From Helianthus annuus (Eukaryota > Streptophyta > Magnoliopsida > Asterales > Asteraceae): a DNA stretch of 64,000 nucleotides. Under the pieces are notes generated by a model. That model had not been told where the DNA came from, made no database searches, and was given only the letters and a program-made list of their open reading frames with translations. The stretch spans positions 84,092,087 to 84,156,086 of the forward strand of contig NC_035448.2 in NCBI RefSeq assembly GCF_002127325.2, given 5' to 3'. Both the position numbers and the translations under genes were made by a program. Below are positions 46,862 through 58,664 of this stretch, piece by piece; position 1 is the stretch's first letter; the number at the start of each line of letters is the position of its first letter.

Positions 46862-49800
46862 AGTTTTGTGTTCTTCGAATCCGCCTGTAACTCAAAGTGT
46901 CCTCTGGTGTACACAACTACCTACAATGTACTATGGTCTTATTAGACGAGCGGGTCGTGCCTTGATTTAGTATTAATTAGTGCCTTTGAGTTACGTTTCC
47001 AAGTGTCTTCATCATCATTCCTAGTGTATAATTATTTGTTAAAATAATTAATACTTTAACTCAAATTATATTTATTAGATTTTGTAATAATTGTTAAAAC
47101 ATTATATATCGACTTAGTACTTCCCAAGTATATATACTTGTATATTCTTCCCAAGGATGGGATATCTTTCACTTGTATAGTCTTGCCATCTATTAGGGTC
47201 GTATTCCGGTGTGTGTTTATACGTACGAGGATACGTATTTTTATTGTATTCATTAAGTATTCTTTATACTTAATTTCATATTAATTATTCCGGAACATTA
47301 TCTCTAATAAAAATTCATATATATTTCCAAAATATTTATCTTAAGGAATATTACTTAGAAAAATTATTTATAATTTTTCCTTTGGCAAAAATATTCGTAT
47401 TTTCACATAAGTTCCAAAAATAATATATTTTCAAGTCTCACTAAGAGAATATATATAAACTTATTTTTATCCAAAAATAATGTCTTTCGAGTGTACTCAA
47501 GAAAATATATATCTTTCCCAAAAATTATGTATCTTCTAAAAATTCCAAGGAAATATATTTTTTTACTTCCCAAAAATAATATATTTTCTCCTTGTCAAAA
47601 TATGATATAACTTTGTAACAATTTGTAAGATCGTATTTTCATTTCCTTGTGTCCAAAATATTGTTTATCAAAATATACACATGGATAATATTTTCGGATT
47701 ATTTTGTCAGTTACATTTCTTGTTCGGTTTCCGCCAATATTTTGTGTGTAACTTGCATATTTGTTCCTTGAGATTTTGGTAATATTTTGGATTGTATTCC
47801 TTGGTATTTTGTGAGTTATATTATTTCGAGTCCTAAAATAATATAACTAATACACAAAGTATACAAATAATCACACATGTATGTCCTTAGTGTGTATATA
47901 TATATATTCTAAATATATATTTAGCCACTTTTATTTATAAAAACCAACCTCCAACATTTGTATTTTTGTAACAAAATTATGGCAAAGTTTATATGGAAAA
48001 CTCTTGGTTCAAATACACTTGTAAACATTTGTTTAAAAATATTTTTCTAAGTGTTTATATTTTTAGAAAATTTTGCAATAGTTTCCCCTAAAAATAGAGG
48101 TTTCCATGCTTTCAAGCATATCATTTTCTTTTGTAAAAAAATCATCACAATCAATTCGCCAATATTAATAAACAACTTACTTTTACCAATTTTGCCAAAA
48201 TCATGCTAAATCTACCACTTCATGAACTTGAAAGTTTATGAAAATTTGTAGTAACTTGGTAGTGTGTTTAGTAAGTTTAGTTACCCTTTAAAGTGTGGTT
48301 GTTTATTTAGAAACTTCATTCTTGAATGATTTAGATGTTTACAACTTGTAACCATGTTTTATAGAAATGTTTCTTTGTTAAATTTTCTTGTTACACAAGT
48401 GTTTCTACACTTGGTTAATCACTAAAAATAAGGTTTGTTTGTCTAAGAACCAAGATTTTGTAAAACATATATTTTTAACTTGGTTTCTTTAGAAATCATC
48501 CATAAATCTTTAGATTTACAAGTATTACTACTCACATTAATCATTATTTTTCAAGGAAACAATATATTCTTTCAAGTTCATGTCTTGCATGAAGATGATT
48601 TATAAATCTCTAACATTTTCATCCTCTCATCTTGCTAGATTATGTTTTTAATCATGATCTAGCAAGATCATATGATGCTCTACATCATTTACACAAACCA
48701 CCAATCATCAAGTATCATAACAACACTAAACAACATGATTTCTTTAAGATTTCTTGTAGTTTTATGCTTATGTTCATGTTTCATCTTCTTGTTTCTTAGT
48801 GTTCTTCAAGATTAACTTCATGTAACATCTTTTATCCACTAAAAATAGAAGTAAACTACGAAGATCATGGTTCTTACCACTATCTCAAGGCTAGGGATGA
48901 TCAAGAGGATAAATGAAGTGGATAAAAGCAAACGGTGAAGGTTCTTGATCTTCCGAAAGCTCCTAGCTCCGTTGTGCACCTTCTAGCACCATATTATAAG
49001 CTTGGAATGTATGAGACTTAGTTGAAAAATGATGATGATGAGGGTGTTGGGTTCGGCCGAGAGGAAGAAGAAGAAGAAAAAGGCGAGGAGAAGATGTATG
49101 TGTTTTAGTGTGTGTAAGATATGAGGCTTATGCTTAATGGTCTTACTTATAATTCATCTTACTCAATTCTCCAATGGTTGTGTCTAGCATGAGGAAACAT
49201 GATCCAATAGAATATTCAATTAAAATCTTCATGTGAGCCCGTTTGTAATCGTGAACTAGGTGTGGGGGGGTATGTAGGCTAGGTTTCAACTAAATGTTAG
49301 TTGTTATGGTTAAAATCTAAGTATATAGTTAGGTGTCTAGTTAGTTGATATTTATATAGTGTGTTATGGTGTTCGGGGACCATAACTGGCTTGGTAATGT
49401 TAAAACAGTGCTTCTAGTAAATATTTGGTGTTTCGAGTATTGTCCGGTTGTTCGGTTGGTTACCGGTTCGTTAAGGTGCTAAACTATGTAGTTTAGTGTG
49501 CTTTATGTACCCTTTTATGACATTGTTGATTCCCGACCCTTAGGAAAGTATTTTGGACCATTTAACCATAATTCTGCATGCTATTAAGTTGTTAAATTGC
49601 TGAATTTGCTGAATTCTGCAGTGTATGGGAGTTTTTAGGCACTTTCCGGCACTTAAACTATCACTAGGGAGGCAGTTTTGTGATCCTTACTTTCCTACAC
49701 ACTATACTAGTGTGATACATGATTTCTAGCTCATTCTGTGTCTCAATACAATGTTTGTCTATCTACCGAACTCTGTCTGCATTTTTCTGATTTGTCTGAT

Positions 49801-50009
49801 AACTGTGCTATCTTTGTTTCGTGCACCAATTGACTCAGTATAGTTTGCATGCAGTAATTTTATGTCATTTGCAATATATGATGCACATGTATGTATATGG
49901 CAGTAATCAGAGAGCAATTCAAGTCATAAATTGTAAATCAGCACAGTCATTAATCATTAATATTGTCTAATTAATCGTACGGGTGCATGCAAATTTGGCA
50001 GTTGTCACA

Positions 50010-50392
50010 AAATATACATCAAAAATACTAATTAAAATCTTTTTGCTTATATAACAGATGTCTAATGAAAACAACTCTTTAATTATCAAGTCTATACTTG
50101 AAAGGGAAAAATTAAATAATACCAACTTTCTCGAATGGCACCGCAATCTGAGAATAGCTCTCAAGATGGCAAAAAAGCTATGTATCTTAGATGGCCTAGT
50201 CTCAACCGAGCCTGAAAGTAACACTGCTGCTACTCGCAGGGCACTGGAAAAGCATAACGAGGATGTCGTTGAGGTAGCCTGCCTTATGCAAGCCAACATG
50301 TCTCCTGAACTTCAGAAGAACATGGAAGATAAAGATGCTTATGACATGATCCAGCAACCGAAAGGCATGTTCCACAAACAAGCCCAACAGGA
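50010..50392 (+). pseudogene. gag: C2: copia gag N-terminus, truncated by L1
   Basis: ATG at 50058 begins a copia-type gag: SILEREKLNNTNFLEWHRNLRIAL, then ACLMQANMSPELQKN and DAYDMIQQPKGMF. This is the N-terminal gag/UBN2-like half. It is open to 50392, where the L1 LTR inserts; codons after that are LTR sequence. The 48 bp upstream (50010-50057) are C2 leader, and T0 sits immediately before it. The remaining C2 gag and pol should lie beyond the right-hand nest. Confidence 0.85.
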
Positions 50393-52010
50393 TGTCACAC
50401 CCCGATATTTCCACGTATTACCGGTGGGCCCGGTGGGGAGTATCGTGACGTAGTTGATATCATCATAGTCAATAACCACAGTTTAATGCACAGCGGAAGT
50501 CTAAAGTAATTACAAACCGAAATGAAAGTATAATAAAATATTACACAACGGTTGTAAGATGGATCCACAGGCGGATCTAAAACAAAAGAAAATATTGTTC
50601 AACAAACTTAAAGTATTAATAGCTTGCAAGGCTCTTTATTTAATACTCGGAGTTTCCAGCCCATTACGCGTAGTACCTGCACTTAACCTTTTTGAAAAAC
50701 ACGTCAGTTTACACTGGTAAATACAATTAACTGACTCTTTTGAAAAATGTTTATAAAATTGATTTAAATGCACAAGGCATAAATATTCTTTTATAACTTG
50801 GGACAATTATTTAAAATAATCTTGTATACAGATTTATATGTTTGTGGTCCGTTCAGGACCCGGTTAGAAGAGCCGGATTAGATTAATAGACACGCCACAA
50901 GTATAGGCCCACAAGAGAGTGAGATACCATTTTTACATACGCAACTGTCAGGTTTATGCCTACACCCCGTGCTTAAGCCGTGGCTATTTCTAATGAATGA
51001 GCCGAGGATATCCAGGACATGGTCATTAACCCCGCAAAGACATTGCATCAAACAAGACAGATTAAAATGGGTTATCTCAATGGTTTAATCACTAATCGAT
51101 TAAACATTCAATACCCGACCAAGCGGTATTATTATAATACCGTATCCCAAGTCCGTATAACGGAAAATAAGTTAAAAGTATTTACCTGAGCTAAAATATA
51201 ATTTTATTCCCAGCTGTATATCAAATCAGCAAGTACAAGTAGCTTTTACTGGGCTCCTAATCTAGAACGAAGGTTTTAATAACCTGTTAGATTCCTAACG
51301 GGTCTTATTTAAGTTATAACTTAGACCGGTTAGTTTTAAAGAATGGTATACGGTTCAAAACGCAAGATTAAGCAAAGACCGGATGCGAATGTGATTTAGA
51401 CCCAACAAGTATGAGGACTTGTATAAAATGGGTAAACTGAATACATTCTGGATTTTGAAGTAAAAATGATAAGATTTGACCCGTTTCGGTTAATTTATGC
51501 AAACTAGTTACATAAACCGTACCGAACGCGTATATGCATAACGGGTGACTGGATGAGTAATGTACAAGTTCCATAATTATTATGCTTAAAATATGTTGTG
51601 ATATCAGTAGGATATCTTCCATTATGCTTAAAATGAATTTAAAATCAATTTAAGCCCCGTAGGGGTATTTTAGTCATTTTAAAGTTTATAAAAGAGATTA
51701 AATAGTAATCTGAGGTTCTGGTCTGAAACAAAATAGTAAAAATGTTTATTTTAACAAGTTATATCAATAAGATACCACACATATGTGAATTTTATCTTTT
51801 ATGGCCAAACTATGCACCGTAGGGGCATTTTGGTCATTTCACATATGCTTTAAGGGTCAAATTTGGAAATCTGAGTTCCAGACTTGTACTTATTGTTAAA
51901 GTAGAAAAATTTATTTACAACATCAGTAGGTAACAAGTATTAGGTGCTAAATATGGTTTAAAACCATACTATGAGCCTAAATCACATAAAAGTCAGTATT
52001 TGACGATATT
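50393..52010 (-). repeat. L1: LTR of a minus-oriented Ty3-like element, interrupted by S2
   Basis: Starts TGTCACACCCCGATATTTCC on the plus strand, that is, the 3' end of an LTR read on the minus strand. Candidate leader intron: donor CTCAG|GTAAATAC at 51185 and acceptor TAAGTGCAG|GTAC at 50677. A TATAAAC motif near 51685 could be the promoter. The other LTR end lies beyond the nested insertions, outside the window. Confidence 0.7.
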
Positions 52011-54360
52011 TGTGACATCTGTGCTTCTGATATCATTTTACAAACTCTGAACAATACAATATTAATAAAACAGTGTGTTTTGATCCCAATGTTTGTCATT
52101 TATGTTTGGTTTTGTGCCCGTGTTGATTTTTGATCGATTTTGAACTCTATATCGCTTTCTGGAAAGTTATACGCGAACTGATGCGTTAACACGATCAGTT
52201 TAACGCGACAAACACTCCAGAACATCATCATAAACTTAACATACCTTAAATAACCTTTACATAACTTAGAAATAAGTTTTAAAGACTTTGGTATGGCAAA
52301 AACAAGTTTATTCGCTCTCAGGGACTATTTGCGTCAACTTGCAAAAGTATGCCTTTTCATAGGGCAACGTCCAGTCCGGAACTTGATCATAAGTTAAACA
52401 TACCATATATAACCTAAATATGGCTTAGAAATAAGCTTTGATAGGTTCGGTGTGAGAAAACATGATTATATGATCTTACAGGGACTAAAAGTGTCAAAAA
52501 CGGCGTAAGTTTGCATTTTCGCGCGTATCTTACGTTCTGACCACATCTGGACATCCAAAATTTTTGTAGACACTAAAATATTTTTATTTTAGTGATCGTC
52601 ATGCAAAAATTCCATTCGTTTCGCAATTTGGATCGTTTTCGCGCTCGTTACGATTTCCGTCGTAATTAGCCGAACAACGCAACCGTACGACCAAGCGAGC
52701 CGACATCCGTGAGTTTTCAAAGCATATTTTGAGTCCCCTAAACTTTATTGACCTTGTGCAGCCTTGAAAATGGCTTAACGGGTGTCAAAAGTGCCTGAAA
52801 TGAACTCAAACAAGTGCAGGGGCCAAAGCTGTCAAAAAGCAAAAATTGCTGATCTGCAGGGGCCGTACGGACCGTAAGGAGTCCCTTACGGACCGTAAGG
52901 GATGCCCAGCGACCAGAAGTTGGTTTTTAGCATTCTGTTTGATCTTTAGGGGCTGTTATGGTAAATTTATGGTGTGTTGAGCAAGTTAAGTGGTCACCAA
53001 GGCTTTTAACCTGCTTGTAACAAGTGTATGGTTGTGATTCATTGCTTAATGGCTAATCAAAACACTTGTGATGATCTTGTTACTTCACAACAACTATAAA
53101 TAGCCATGCTTCCTTCTCATTTCATTGCTCATTCTCATTTCTCTTCTCTTCAATCTGCTTTGGAGCTCTCTCTCAAGCAATTGGGACTTTGTTTTCTTGT
53201 AGAAAAGATAGCAAGGACCCTTAGTGAGCATTCTTTCATTCTTTTATTGGCTTTTTCCTTATGTAGTGTAGAAAGTCAAACGTTTGGCCAACAGTTTGAC
53301 TTTCGGTTTTGACCATTAATTGGTCAAGTCAAAGTTCAATTGAACTTTGAAACGTGATTGTAATCACGATAGTTATAATCCTTCGTGATTATAACCGCTG
53401 ATTACCACGTTAGCTAGTTGTAGTGTCGAGTCAAAGTTTCGGTCAAAATGCGTTTTAGCACGCATTTTGCAACGGAACTACTTTAGGGTATCAAACACTT
53501 TGTTTTGATACCAAATCAGTAGGTTAGACATGTTTTGACATGTCTAACTCGACACTATTAGTTTGTGCTTGTTTAGGGTCGTAAGTTAAGCGGTCTAAAC
53601 AACCGCTTATACTTCCGAACCCGACCCGTTTGGTCGATCTTTAGGATCCGACAAAGCTTAGTTAATGATCATAGTTACATAGGGAATAACCTCTGAGGTT
53701 ATACCTTATGATCACATAGGATTGGTTAGTCATTTGCTAGTTAGCTTGTATGCCCATAGGAAATGACCAAAATGCCCTTTTGAAGCTAAAATCCGTATTT
53801 TGATTATGTGAACATATTTTTGACATGTAATCTGATTTAGTAACATATTTAGGGATTATTGGGCATGTAAGACTTGGCATAGCACATAGTTAACCATCCG
53901 GACATAGTTTTTCGCTAACGACGCCTTATAGTAGCTTATGTTACCATAATGTGTCGAAACGGGTCAAAAGCACTTAGGTAGGCTTTCCAATCAGAATGTT
54001 GGGACTATTAAATCATACCATATGAGTTCAACTACTCATTTGATTTATAGAACCTCATTCTATCCTATCTCCCGATTTAGGGCTGTTTATTAACATAGTT
54101 ACCTATACTAGGTGCCGGTTGATTCCGTGACCCTTGGAGCTTAAATTGGTCTTATTCTCAAGACTAATTAGCAATCCCAAGTGAGTACATAGTTCCCCTC
54201 TTTTACCGATTTCAAATATTTTGGGGTGATACACATGTACATACATGTTACTTTCGTGCATTCATGCTTTTATGACATAAACATGCTACTTTCACCTAGT
54301 ACATATATAGTACATGCTTTCCATTGTGTTTTGCTATGTATGTCAAGCATGCTAGCACAT
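52011..54360 (+). repeat. S2: LTR related to S1, cut by T4
   Basis: TGTGACATCTGTGCTTCTGATATC start, plus orientation, colinear with S1 and T1 LTRs: TATA box TATAAATA at 53095-53102, hairpin chain 53271-53715, donor-like CCCAA|GTGAGTACATAG at 54181. T4 inserts at 54361, before any acceptor. Whether S2 is a solo LTR or part of an element cannot be told here. The ORF at 53106-53312 has no motif. Confidence 0.85.
53271..53715 (+). other. Hairpin chain in S2
   Basis: Same order as in S1: GAAAGTCAAAC/GTTTGACTTTC first, then TTGACCA/TGGTCAA, AAAGTTCAATTGAACTTT, CGTGATT/AATCACG, GTTATAATC/GATTATAAC, AAAATGCG/CGCATTTT, TTAGACATGT/ACATGTCTAA and AAGCGGT/ACCGCTT. The first loop is longer than in S1 while the stem is kept. 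Confidence 0.8.
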
Positions 54361-57300
54361 TGTCACACCCTGGCTTTGCGGAAGCGTGGTTAATTTGGCG
54401 TGACTTCTTAATACCATAGCTTAATCATAACAAGCTATATGAATTAAAAATATGCAAGATCATCCATTGATAATAAAAATATTAAACATTGTCTTAATGG
54501 GTTAACACCCAACAACCATAAACTTTGTCTAAACATTACAAATGCAAACTTAAAGTAAACATGGTTCAGGGACTGTGACTTGTCCAGGAAAGAGTCACAA
54601 GTCTCGAACCCTGGATGACCTCGGGCCTAATGCAGCGGAAAACAAGCCATACCGCGCCAGATCGTTAGTTTCCTGAAATACATGTAAGTTGAAAAATCAA
54701 CAATAATGTTGAGCGAGTTCATGCGATAGTGAGTAAATAAACCTTTATCTTTATCAAAAACCTGGTATGTAGCAAATAAGGAAAAAGAGATCACCAATGG
54801 TTTGCAAGGCCATTGATATGTGTGAAGTGCAAGTAGGGATGACTCAAACCTAGCGGATTTATGCGTCGGGCACTAAGTCACCCCGAGGTCCGTTCAGCTG
54901 GACCTGGGGCTGGGCTCGCTACACCCAGATAGATCTACCGCTCCTGTCCCTCGGTCCTACTATGAGGATTAATGGCCTCAAGTTTCCGCCTACCCACTCA
55001 CATGATCTAAGTAACAAACCTCCTTACGCTAACCATACCATGTATAAACATATTCATAATCATAGTAACATGTATTTCACCCCCGCAGTTTAGAAAACTG
55101 AAAACAGTTAAGAGAAAAGGGGGACATGAACTCACAGTCAGTGCGTAGCTAAATCAAGCACTCCAAATGTCCGAAAGCTGTGCAACGACCTACATGTGCT
55201 AATTCTATTAGACGGATGGCCGTGCTTTAGCTTTATAGTTTAATTTTCGGGAAACAGTTAGACAACTGTTCCTTGTATATATTTGGTAGTAAATCTCCTT
55301 CCCAAGGATGGGGGAATTAATACATGTGCGTTTATGATATTAAGTCTCACTTAATATATTTTATTTCTCATTCCAAAATATAATTATTTTTCTCAAAAAT
55401 AATATATTTTCTCTTCGTATAATACTTTCCAAAATAATACGTTGACAATATCCGCATTTATGAATATTTCCGGATAAAGCGTAAGTTACGTTTTGGCGAT
55501 TTAGTGGTAATAATAATTACCGTTGTAACTTATATGTTTGTCGTGTAGGCGTTGGTATTATTTTGGGTTCGACAAAGTTTGTAAATATTATTTTTACTCT
55601 AAAAATAATATTTATATATTTTCACAAAATAATCATAAACAGTGTGGTGAAAAATATGTTTATCGAATAAATATTTATCACGTTTAGTTTTTTTTTGTGA
55701 AAATCCCACCTCCGATTATTTAATAAATAAAGTCATGGCGAAATATATTTTGAAAACATTTCAAAATAGTTTAACACTTGCAAAAAAATTCTAAGTGTTA
55801 CATTTTAGAAAAATTTCGCCAGAGTTTCCCTTGTAACTGGAGGTGGCCACGCTTTCAAGCGTATCATTTTCTTTTACAAAATCACTTCAAAAATTTCTTT
55901 AATCAACCAATCAAGTTCCGATACTTCAAACTAGTTTCAATACATCAAATTTGTAGACTAGTATGTAAAATCGCATTGTTACATGAACTTGTAATTTTTC
56001 CGAAAGTCGTAATGTAGATCACCTTATATTTAGTGGATCTATGTATAAAATAGTTTAGTCTTGTAAAAACCCCGTTTTTAGAACAAATCATCCTTTACAA
56101 CTTCCCGACAATTTTTATAAAAATCGTTATTTTGTCGGATCTTTCGTTTCACAAGTGTTTATACACTTGTAGTTTGTAAAAATCATATTTGTTAACATGT
56201 CATCCAACTTTTATAAAACATGATTTTCTCGACACTTGGTTCTACGAATATACCACTTGTACATACGTAGATCGGCTCGTTTTAAATACTATTTTACAAG
56301 TCAAAATACTTTTACACAAGTTCATGTTTCTCGTGTGGTGGAGTTTCACCTTTTAACCCTTGTACCAATAGAAACAAGCGTATGTCAAGATTCGTGATCT
56401 TAACAAAGTCGGGTTAAACAATGATAAGAGCCACCACAACGTAGATCGGGCCTCAATAATCAACATATTCGAATACTACGACTTTTACACGCGTTATAAG
56501 CTTTTAACCAACAATATTCAAGTTTTAGTAGCCTTTAAAGATTCAAAACGCATGATTCCAACTTTTAACCGTTAAAAATCATATTAACCACTTTAGATAC
56601 GCTCGAGAGTGAGTTTTAAACATTATACCTCTAGCTCGGGGCTAGGGAAGAATCTAGTCGAAAATGGCGTGGATAAAAGCAAATGAACGAGGTCCTTCAA
56701 CTTCCGCTTGCTTCAAGCTTCCTTATACGTGACCCGAACACCTTGTATAAGCTTGGAATGGATGAATCAAGAACCGACAATGGAGGTGTGTGTGTGGGTA
56801 GTTTCGGCCGAGAGAGAGGAGAGCAAGAGAGAGAGTGAAGTTGGTGATTTGTGGTGAAGACTCTAATGTGTTATGTGTTGATTTTATAGACAAAATTTTG
56901 ATTATCGTCCAATGGTTTACAAGTCCTCTAGATATCCACGAAATCTAATATAATAATCAAAAAGTGTACTCCTAGTTCCATGAGGATGGAACCGGCCCAA
57001 AGGGGGGGGGGGTATCCGGTTGGATCTCGATTGTTCAGTTAATGTTCAGTTATGTTAAGTTGGTTACTTTTAGAGATTAACCCCGTTAGTTGCGTGACGC
57101 GTTATAAAGCGGGTGTTAGGGTAATCAGGGACCCTAACTGGCTCAGAAAAAGGCTAACAATATTTCTGGCAATATTTTTATGTTCCGGGTATAGTCCGGT
57201 TGTTCGGTTGGATAGTAATCCGTTAAAGTGCTTAAGTAATCCTTTAAGCGTCGTAATTAATATTTTTAGCGACACAATTTATTCTGTAAAGTGTCAGGAA

Positions 57301-57765
57301 TATTTCCTCGTATTTTGGCACTTTATTAATTAGCTAGAAGCTAGTATGTTGATAAAAGTGCTGTGTTTCGTGCTTAGAGTACGTTTTAGGCACATCCAAT
57401 CTCTGTATCTTATTCCTAGAGACGCAGTTATACAGCCCTTGTATCCCTACACACACTATGGGTGTAGTAAAATATTTCTGGCTCATTCAGGCCTTTAGAG
57501 GCAGTGTCTGCCTGATGCTGGCTATATCAGCATGTTCAAATAGGTTATCCGTCCAAATGCTACTGTGCTTTTGTGCATCATGTTTGTCACTAGAGTTCAG
57601 TAAGTAAATAATGTAGTGACGGAAAAATCAAAGTATGATGCAGATATGTACAAGTATCAACAATCAAGTAGCAGTTATCAGAAATCTCAGTTAAGCACAG
57701 TAATTAGGCAACAATTAATAGTTAATTAAGTCATACGGATACCTGGTTTTGTGAGGGTTGTCACA
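54361..57765 (-). repeat. T4 3' LTR
   Basis: Minus strand: TGTGACAACCC start at 57765 and AGGGTGTGACA end at 54361. TATAAAA near 56889-56882; donor-like GACT|GTGAGTTCATG at 55135; stem-loop 54720-54697; acceptor TGTATTTCAG|GAAAC at 54673. GA-rich leader near 56810-56850. Long AT-rich parts without genes (55300-56700). Confidence 0.85.
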
Positions 57766-57801
57766 TTCTCCCCCTGTTAAATAAATTTCGTCCCGAAATT
57801 T
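57766..57801 (-). promoter_or_regulatory. T4 polypurine tract and palindrome
   Basis: Minus AACAGGGGGAGAA (57778-57766) abuts the LTR start; palindrome AAATTTCGTCCCGAAATTT at 57783-57801. Confidence 0.85.
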
Positions 57802-58664
57802 TAAATTCTGTTTGTAGAAGCAGGGTTCTCAGGAAATAAGTGGGGGTATTTCTCTTTCATTCGGTCTTCACGCTCCCAGGTGAACTCAGGACCATGTCTA
57901 GCATTCCAGCGAACCTTGACGAGCTTGACACTGCTCCGGCGGGTCTTGTTCACTTTCCTATCTGTGACCTCGACAGGTTCTTCAACGAAGTGGAGTGTGT
58001 CATCAATATGAATTTCGTCGGTAGGAATGGCAACATTAACTTGAGTTGGACTTCTCTTCAGATTAGATACATGAAATGTATCGTGAACATTATTCAGTTC
58101 GGCAGGTAGATCCAACTTGTATGCTACAGTCCCAATTCTTTCCAAAACCTTGAAAGGACCAATGTAGCGCGGATTCAACTTCCCACGCTTCCCAAAGCGT
58201 GCCACACCCTTCCAGGGTGATACCTTCAACAAAACCATATCCCCAACCTCAAACTCCTGAGGTTTCCTTTTCAGATCTGCGTAGGTCTTCTGACGGTAAC
58301 GAGCCGCGCTAAGGCGATCTCGAATCTGCGCAATCTTATCTGTAGTTTCCTGAACTACATCGGGACCTACCAATTGTCTATCACCCGCGTCAGACCAACA
58401 GAGCGGCGACCTGCACTTGCGCCCATATAAAGCTTCGAATGGCGCGGCACCAATACTGGTGTGGTAGCTGTTGTTGTATGAAAACTCAACCAGGGGTAAA
58501 TGCTTATCCCAGCTACGGCCTAAATCCATCACACATGCTCTCAGCATGTCCTCCAACGTCTGAATCGTCCACTCGCTTTGACCGTCGGTCTGCGGGTGAA
58601 AAGCTGTGCTCATATTCAGCTTTGAGCCAAAAGCTTCCTGGAAGGATTGCCATATCCTCGATAC
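57801..58664 (-). pseudogene. pol: T4 pol 3' part: integrase end and chromodomain-like tail
   Basis: Open from the T5 insertion point (58664) to a stop at 57801. It starts late in the integrase core ([20 protein letters not shown], containing the catalytic Glu). It continues through [23 protein letters not shown], the GPY/F-like [15 protein letters not shown] and a C-terminal [19 protein letters not shown] block of the chromodomain-like type. No stop interrupts it. The rest of pol and gag lie on the far side of T5, outside the window. Similar in layout to T2 pol but clearly a different family member. Confidence 0.85.

Larger units (their letters stand above)
1..50009 (-). mobile_element. T0: outer Ty3/gypsy element, 3' end outside window
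   Basis: This minus-strand Ty3/gypsy retrotransposon is split by later insertions. Reading 5' to 3' on the minus strand: LTR 50009-45171, primer site 45167-45155, leader 45154-44728, insertion T3, ORF ahead of gag 32064-30663, gag start 30193, insertion C1, rest of gag 3372-2329, then protease and RT remnants to about 1480. The parts join in the right order and orientation once the insertions, each flanked by target duplications, are taken out. The 3' LTR must lie left of base 1. Frameshifts and stops make it non-functional. It sits 48 bp upstream of the gag start of copia element C2. Confidence 0.75.
45171..50009 (-). repeat. T0 5' LTR (4.8 kb, contains a solo copia LTR)
   Basis: From TGTGACAACTGCC (minus, 50009) to GGGTGTGACA (45171). 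It is related to the T4 LTR: both start with TGTCACACCCTG and GCGGAAGCGTG on the plus strand, share the GAGCGAGTTCATG segment, and both have a TTCGGCCGAGAG segment near 49060 and 56805. About 46900-49900 is AT-rich with no gene. Without the solo LTR it is about 4.05 kb. Confidence 0.8.
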
